Positions 60,337 to 64,000 of a DNA stretch of 64,000 bases are shown here, piece after piece (position 1 is the stretch's first letter; the number at the start of each line of letters is the position of its first letter). The stretch is from Hyparrhenia diplandra. Its lineage: Eukaryota; Streptophyta; Magnoliopsida; Poales; Poaceae. The DNA lies in NCBI GenBank assembly GCA_015847255.1, contig JADLZK010007808.1:186001-250000 (forward strand), given 5' to 3'. Below the pieces are notes generated by a model. The model worked only from the letters and a program-made list of their open reading frames with translations. It did no database searches and was not told the DNA's origin. The translations under genes were made by a program, and so were the position numbers.

Positions 60337-60671
60337 GGGTGTGTTTAGAGCCCCAACTCCCCTCTAAAATTTCCTCGCATTCCCATTACATCACATCTCA
60401 TCCCATCTCATCTAAAACATTCAATGCACCCAAAAAGAACGGTTACCGGCCAAGATAAAATTTAGACAAACAAAAAAACTAATTGTACAGTTTAGATGTA
60501 CATTGTGAGATGATTCTTTTGAGCCTAGTTACGCCATGGTAGGATAATATTTAACATAAACAAACGAAACGTGTCTACAATGTTTTTTCAATTCGAAACA
60601 GTCTTTTCAGCACCAAAATTTAGCCCGAATTTTTTTTTTCAGCCTAAATTTTGAGCTCTCTAAACACACCC
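60337..60671. mobile_element. MITE, GGTGTGTTTAG family
   Basis: Termini GGGTGTGTTTAGAGCC and GAGCTCTCTAAACACACCC. The interior 'gattcttttgagcctagtta' is shared with 35402 and 46328. Its first bases overlap the right target duplication of the 60114 retroposon. Confidence 0.82.
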
Positions 60672-62709
60672 CGGTGGATAAAGAGTTCCCAGCTGTACGT
60701 GCGTGCTACGTGGTGGAGCAAGAGATCGAGACCACAGCAGCGGCGAGAGGACCTACAGCAGCACGCGCAGGAGCAGCCCATCAAGTACGGCGACGAGCTA
60801 AATGTGTCACGGCGAAGTGGCCCAACGACACGTAGCACCGAGGGCCGCGGCGCTGCTGCAGGCCGCAGAGCAGTCCGTGCTCGGCGAGAGGCAGAGGGGT
60901 AGGCCCGCCGTTGTCCTCCACTCTGTCTTGATGGTGAACGCACGCCCGGCAGGGCCCAGATCACGGACTGACGACGGTTGTCGAGGCCGAGCTCGGAGGC
61001 CACCACGTCACCGAGTCCATCGGCGGTGGTGACCACTGGACAAGGACGCCATCACGATCCGTGGTTGCGATGACCGCGGACAGGCCCGTCGACCGGAGCG
61101 ACGCGGCGCCACCCAGGTCACGGAGACGTGCGCCATGGGGGTCCATGCCAATGCCCAGATGTGTGGCCGTGACGGCGCAGTTGGCGGCTGACGAGAACGG
61201 CGCCCGTGGCTTGCGCAATGAGGACAGGCTTAAGCCCTGGAAGCCCCGGAACGTCCTCTCGGTGCGCTTGCCACTGTCTGCTTTTGACATTTTTGGAGAG
61301 CTCTATACACACCGTAGATTCGTAGACGTAGGCAGGCGAAGTGTTTTGAACTGTTAGAGGTGACCCGGTGAGTTGTGTGGCTGTATGTACATGCAGAACG
61401 TGAGGGAGAGGTTGTCGGGACGACACGGGAGGACGCTGAGAGGGTGGTGTCCGCCAATATACGGAACAAGCTGGAAATGACGACCACGCTGGCGTGGCGG
61501 ATGCTGTGACTGATAGTGTGTCATGCTTGCAGTTGCATCATGCCGCCGTAGTACAAATTAAGGGCGGGCGAGCAAGCGACGACCATGTCCTAGAGGGGAG
61601 CGTGCATGTAAAAAAGAGATCGAGCAGCCTCTAGCAAGAACAAAAAAAACCTGCCTACGTTTGACGCTCGATCATGGCCTCCTTCATGCCTGCCAAGTGC
61701 CAAGTGCCTACGCCAATTAAGCACCGGCACCTACGTGTAACGGAATTCCACGTGTAACATACGTACCTACGCTCTAGCACAAGCCCCGATAGTGAAGGGT
61801 GTGCAGCTGTGCAGGGAGAGAGACTCTTTCGGCGACACGGGCGTACGAGTTGCGCGGCCAGCGTGGGTTTATTCGCCGGAAAACTCCGGGTGCCCAACCT
61901 CACACATGTTTGGTCCAACAAAAAAGGATCGTCAGGTGCCAATTTCCAATTCCAAATGCGGGCCTCGGACGCGTCGCGTAGGCGGGTAAAGCGCTTACCG
62001 ACTGGGCCCTACTACTTCACGTCCAGCTCAGGCTGCTTTGGTCGACCCCAACCCAAGTTACAGGCCGCCACTCTCTGCGGTTTGTTTTTCCGGCGACGCC
62101 GGGCGATGCGGAAGCGACGGCGACGCAGCGGAATAAATTCTCCCCAGCCTTCTTCCGTTTCTCCGATGATGATCTTCTCCGACGCCAACGGAGAGGCCGG
62201 GGAGACCTGCCCAGAGTCGAGGGCCGGCACGTCGTCGTCTTCTTTCGTGATGATCTTTGTTGACCCCGTTAATCTTGAGGAAGATGTTACGTGGTGAAAA
62301 TCTGAGCTTTGCTCGGATTGCCCGGCGGTGGAATCGAAGGATGCGTCGTGGGTACGGGAGTTGGCCGATGCTTTGGGAGACAGTTTATTCGGCCGATTCG
62401 CCTAGAAGTAAGTCCTCCTCTCGCGGCCTCCACCTTGTGGAATTTGGCCTCGTGCCCCCACGACAATTGGGAAGATGCTTCGGACGCCGGTGACGAACGG
62501 ATCTCCGGGCGCTTCGAGGAAGATGAACAAAAGTTTTGTACTTCATTGTAATTTTCCTTTTCTTGAGATTTATGTTTGTAAAAGGATCGTGTAATGCACC
62601 AAAATTAATACATGTTCCTTAAAAAACCGTGGTCGCCAAGGAAACGTCCGCGTGCCCCGATCCGCCGGCGACGGCCGACCACTGCAGTTTCCGGCTGGTC
62701 CGGGCGGGC
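60672..62709. other. GC-rich region without a recognised gene
   Basis: Several overlapping open frames (60650-61430, 61800-62300, 62260-62550), none with a recognisable domain or clear start context. 62100-62300 encodes an Arg-rich then acidic stretch that could be a decayed exon. If the 59976 Helitron end is real, this may be cargo. Confidence 0.4.
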
Positions 62710-62716
62710 TATAAAT
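62710..62716 (+). promoter_or_regulatory. TATA box of the small gene at 62777
   Basis: TATAAAT lies 61 bp before the ATG, which would give a short leader of about 30 nt. Confidence 0.6.
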
Positions 62717-62776
62717 CTGTCACCTCACCGGTCATCTCCTCGTCATCAGCAACAGCAACCAAGGCAAACCAGCAGG

Positions 62777-63109
62777 ATGCGTCGCGAGGGCCGGCAGCAC
62801 GGGTGGGTGTTCACCGTCGACCCCAACCTGTTCGACGCGGAGAGCAAGCTGGGCCGTTCCCGCGGGGTGCTGGTCGAGGGCGCGGCGGTGGCCAACGGCG
62901 GGTTCGTCAGGGTGCCGCGGAAGCCCACCAACCACCCAAGCCCTCCGTCGGCCGCGCCCACAAGTCCCCTGATCGGCAAGGGAGAGGCGGGGTCCGGCAG
63001 GGACAGGCACAAGTTCAAGCACGACGACGCCAAGATGATGTACTACCTCTACCTCGAGGGCGCCGCCGACGCCTACGCGGATGCGATGCTGGAGCTGGAG
63101 TTCGACTAA
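62777..63109 (+). CDS. Uncharacterised 110-residue protein, apparently intact
   Basis: Start ATG at 62777 (A at -3). An open frame continues upstream to 62612, but the TATA box at 62710 argues for this start. The protein begins MRREGRQHGWVFTVDPNLFD, has a Gly/Val stretch (GVLVEGAAVANGGFVRV), a Pro/Ser-rich linker, a basic patch (GSGRDRHKFKHDDAK) and an acidic Tyr/Ala tail (YYLYLEGAADAYADAMLELE). There is no signal peptide or membrane segment. An AATAAA-like signal lies at about 63256. I do not recognise the family. It is the only gene in the window with no visible frame lesion. Confidence 0.65.
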   Translation: MRREGRQHGWVFTVDPNLFDAESKLGRSRGVLVEGAAVANGGFVRVPRKPTNHPSPPSAAPTSPLIGKGEAGSGRDRHKFKHDDAKMMYYLYLEGAADAYADAMLELEFD

Positions 63110-64000
63110 CAGTCCTACTGACATGGGTGCGTGCGTGCGGTGGTGGATCGGAGTTCGACAGGCCTCATTGCCATGAAGTGTAGAGATCGATGTGGCTTTT
63201 CTGTGTCTGAATCCAAATGTGTTTTGTGATGCGAGTCATTGTTGCGTCAGCAGTGAATAAACAGACCTTTTGTTGCCACGAGAATTTTGGGATCTGAAAT
63301 GTATCTCGAATCGGAAATCAATCTTGATTTCAAAGTTCAAATTTGTAAAGTTGAAATTTTAGCCGTGTGAGATTTCCGTTTCTGGGTCCTGGCTATTTTT
63401 AAATTTAATAATAGCGTTCATGGCTTTTTTGGTGTGTGGGTAATCAAAAACCTTTGATTCGACCAGGCGAACGCACCGTTGTCCAGCCACCTTCACCGAA
63501 CATTGTTTTTCTTCCTCACACCCCCCTCCCCGCCCAGGATTTAGCCCAGTGTGGACCAAGCCCAGGTGGCGTGCTCCTCTCCCTCCCCACGCCCACCACC
63601 TCCACCGCACTCTCACCCGCGGCGGTGAGCTTTCTCCCCGGGTATAGGTTGCCGGGGAGGTAGGCAGGACATGCGGTGAGAATGGTGAATGGGCGGCTTT
63701 ACGAGGCCCTCGCAGTGTATGGGGCGGTCGGGCAAGGTCATGGCGGGGGAACCGTACCAATGATAAACTGGGGCTGAGGGAGTATAAGCCTGAAGTCTTC
63801 TCATGAGAGCTCAAAATCTAAATGTGTCCTAGTTTGAATCTGAACCTAGATGTGTTATGCTAAACTCTAGGGTTGGTCCGGGAATGACAAATGTTCTCGA
63901 CTAAGGTCTACCGCGACATGCGACAAAGCATCACAAACAAAGAACAATAAGAACAACATAGTATGCACAAATGAAGATTGACTGTGTCAGCAAGGGAAGG
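63110..64000. other. Downstream flank to the window edge
   Basis: 3' flank of the small gene, then a CT/CCC-rich stretch at 63510-63630. No further gene recognised. Confidence 0.4.

Noticed and set aside
60644..61426. Protein-coding gene on either strand
   Set aside because: Frames overlap on both strands in GC-rich DNA, none with recognisable motifs or a supported start.

Overview
This is a plant nuclear window, almost certainly from a grass (Poaceae). The evidence is GC-rich first exons beside AT-rich introns, the grass MITE family with GGCCT(T/C)GTTTAG termini and TAA/TTG/TAC target duplications, Stowaway and CACTA ends, Helitrons, L1-type LINEs and typical grass receptor kinases. I cannot name the species. 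There are no operons, CRISPR arrays or prokaryotic features.

Layout. 1-6822 holds an LRR receptor kinase relic (minus strand) split by a Copia LTR retrotransposon (340-5242). 8073-9403 is a small Helitron carrying one spliced-gene exon of a calcium-dependent protein kinase. 10090-13261 is a second, tandem LRR receptor kinase relic with its kinase intron still visible. 14844-15608 is an unusual array of short palindromes. 17418-19797 is a broken, intronless eEF2 copy directly downstream of a multi-exon cytoplasmic kinase gene (19803-22900). 24-26 kb has MITEs and a PPR fragment. 26619-34677 is one 8-kb LINE with a perfect 13-bp target duplication and a nested GC-rich element. 35387-36352 is a MITE invaded in both termini by relatives. 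37.8-39.2 kb is a LINE fragment. 39553-44668 is an 11-exon LysM receptor kinase. 45531-48613 is a glutamate carboxypeptidase II (AMP1/VP8-like) gene with a MITE at the end of exon 1. 50337-51856 is an F-box/DUF295 gene. 52-60.7 kb is transposon remnants (Stowaway, Helitron ends, a CACTA end, LINE pieces, MITEs). 62777-63109 is a small, apparently intact gene.

Functionally, the host genes are unrelated neighbours: surface receptors (LRR and LysM kinases), a cytoplasmic kinase, a peptidase implicated in plant development, an F-box protein and an unknown small protein. Every recognisable multi-domain gene carries frameshifts or stops. Many lesions are single-base losses or gains, several in homopolymer runs, so consensus error must be separated from true pseudogenisation before any gene is declared dead. 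The LRR pair and the eEF2 copy also carry larger lesions that consensus error cannot explain. I did not find a new multi-gene system. The most notable items are the palindrome array, the exon-carrying Helitron, the MITE-in-MITE-terminus nest and the near-empty poly(A) insertions with target duplications.
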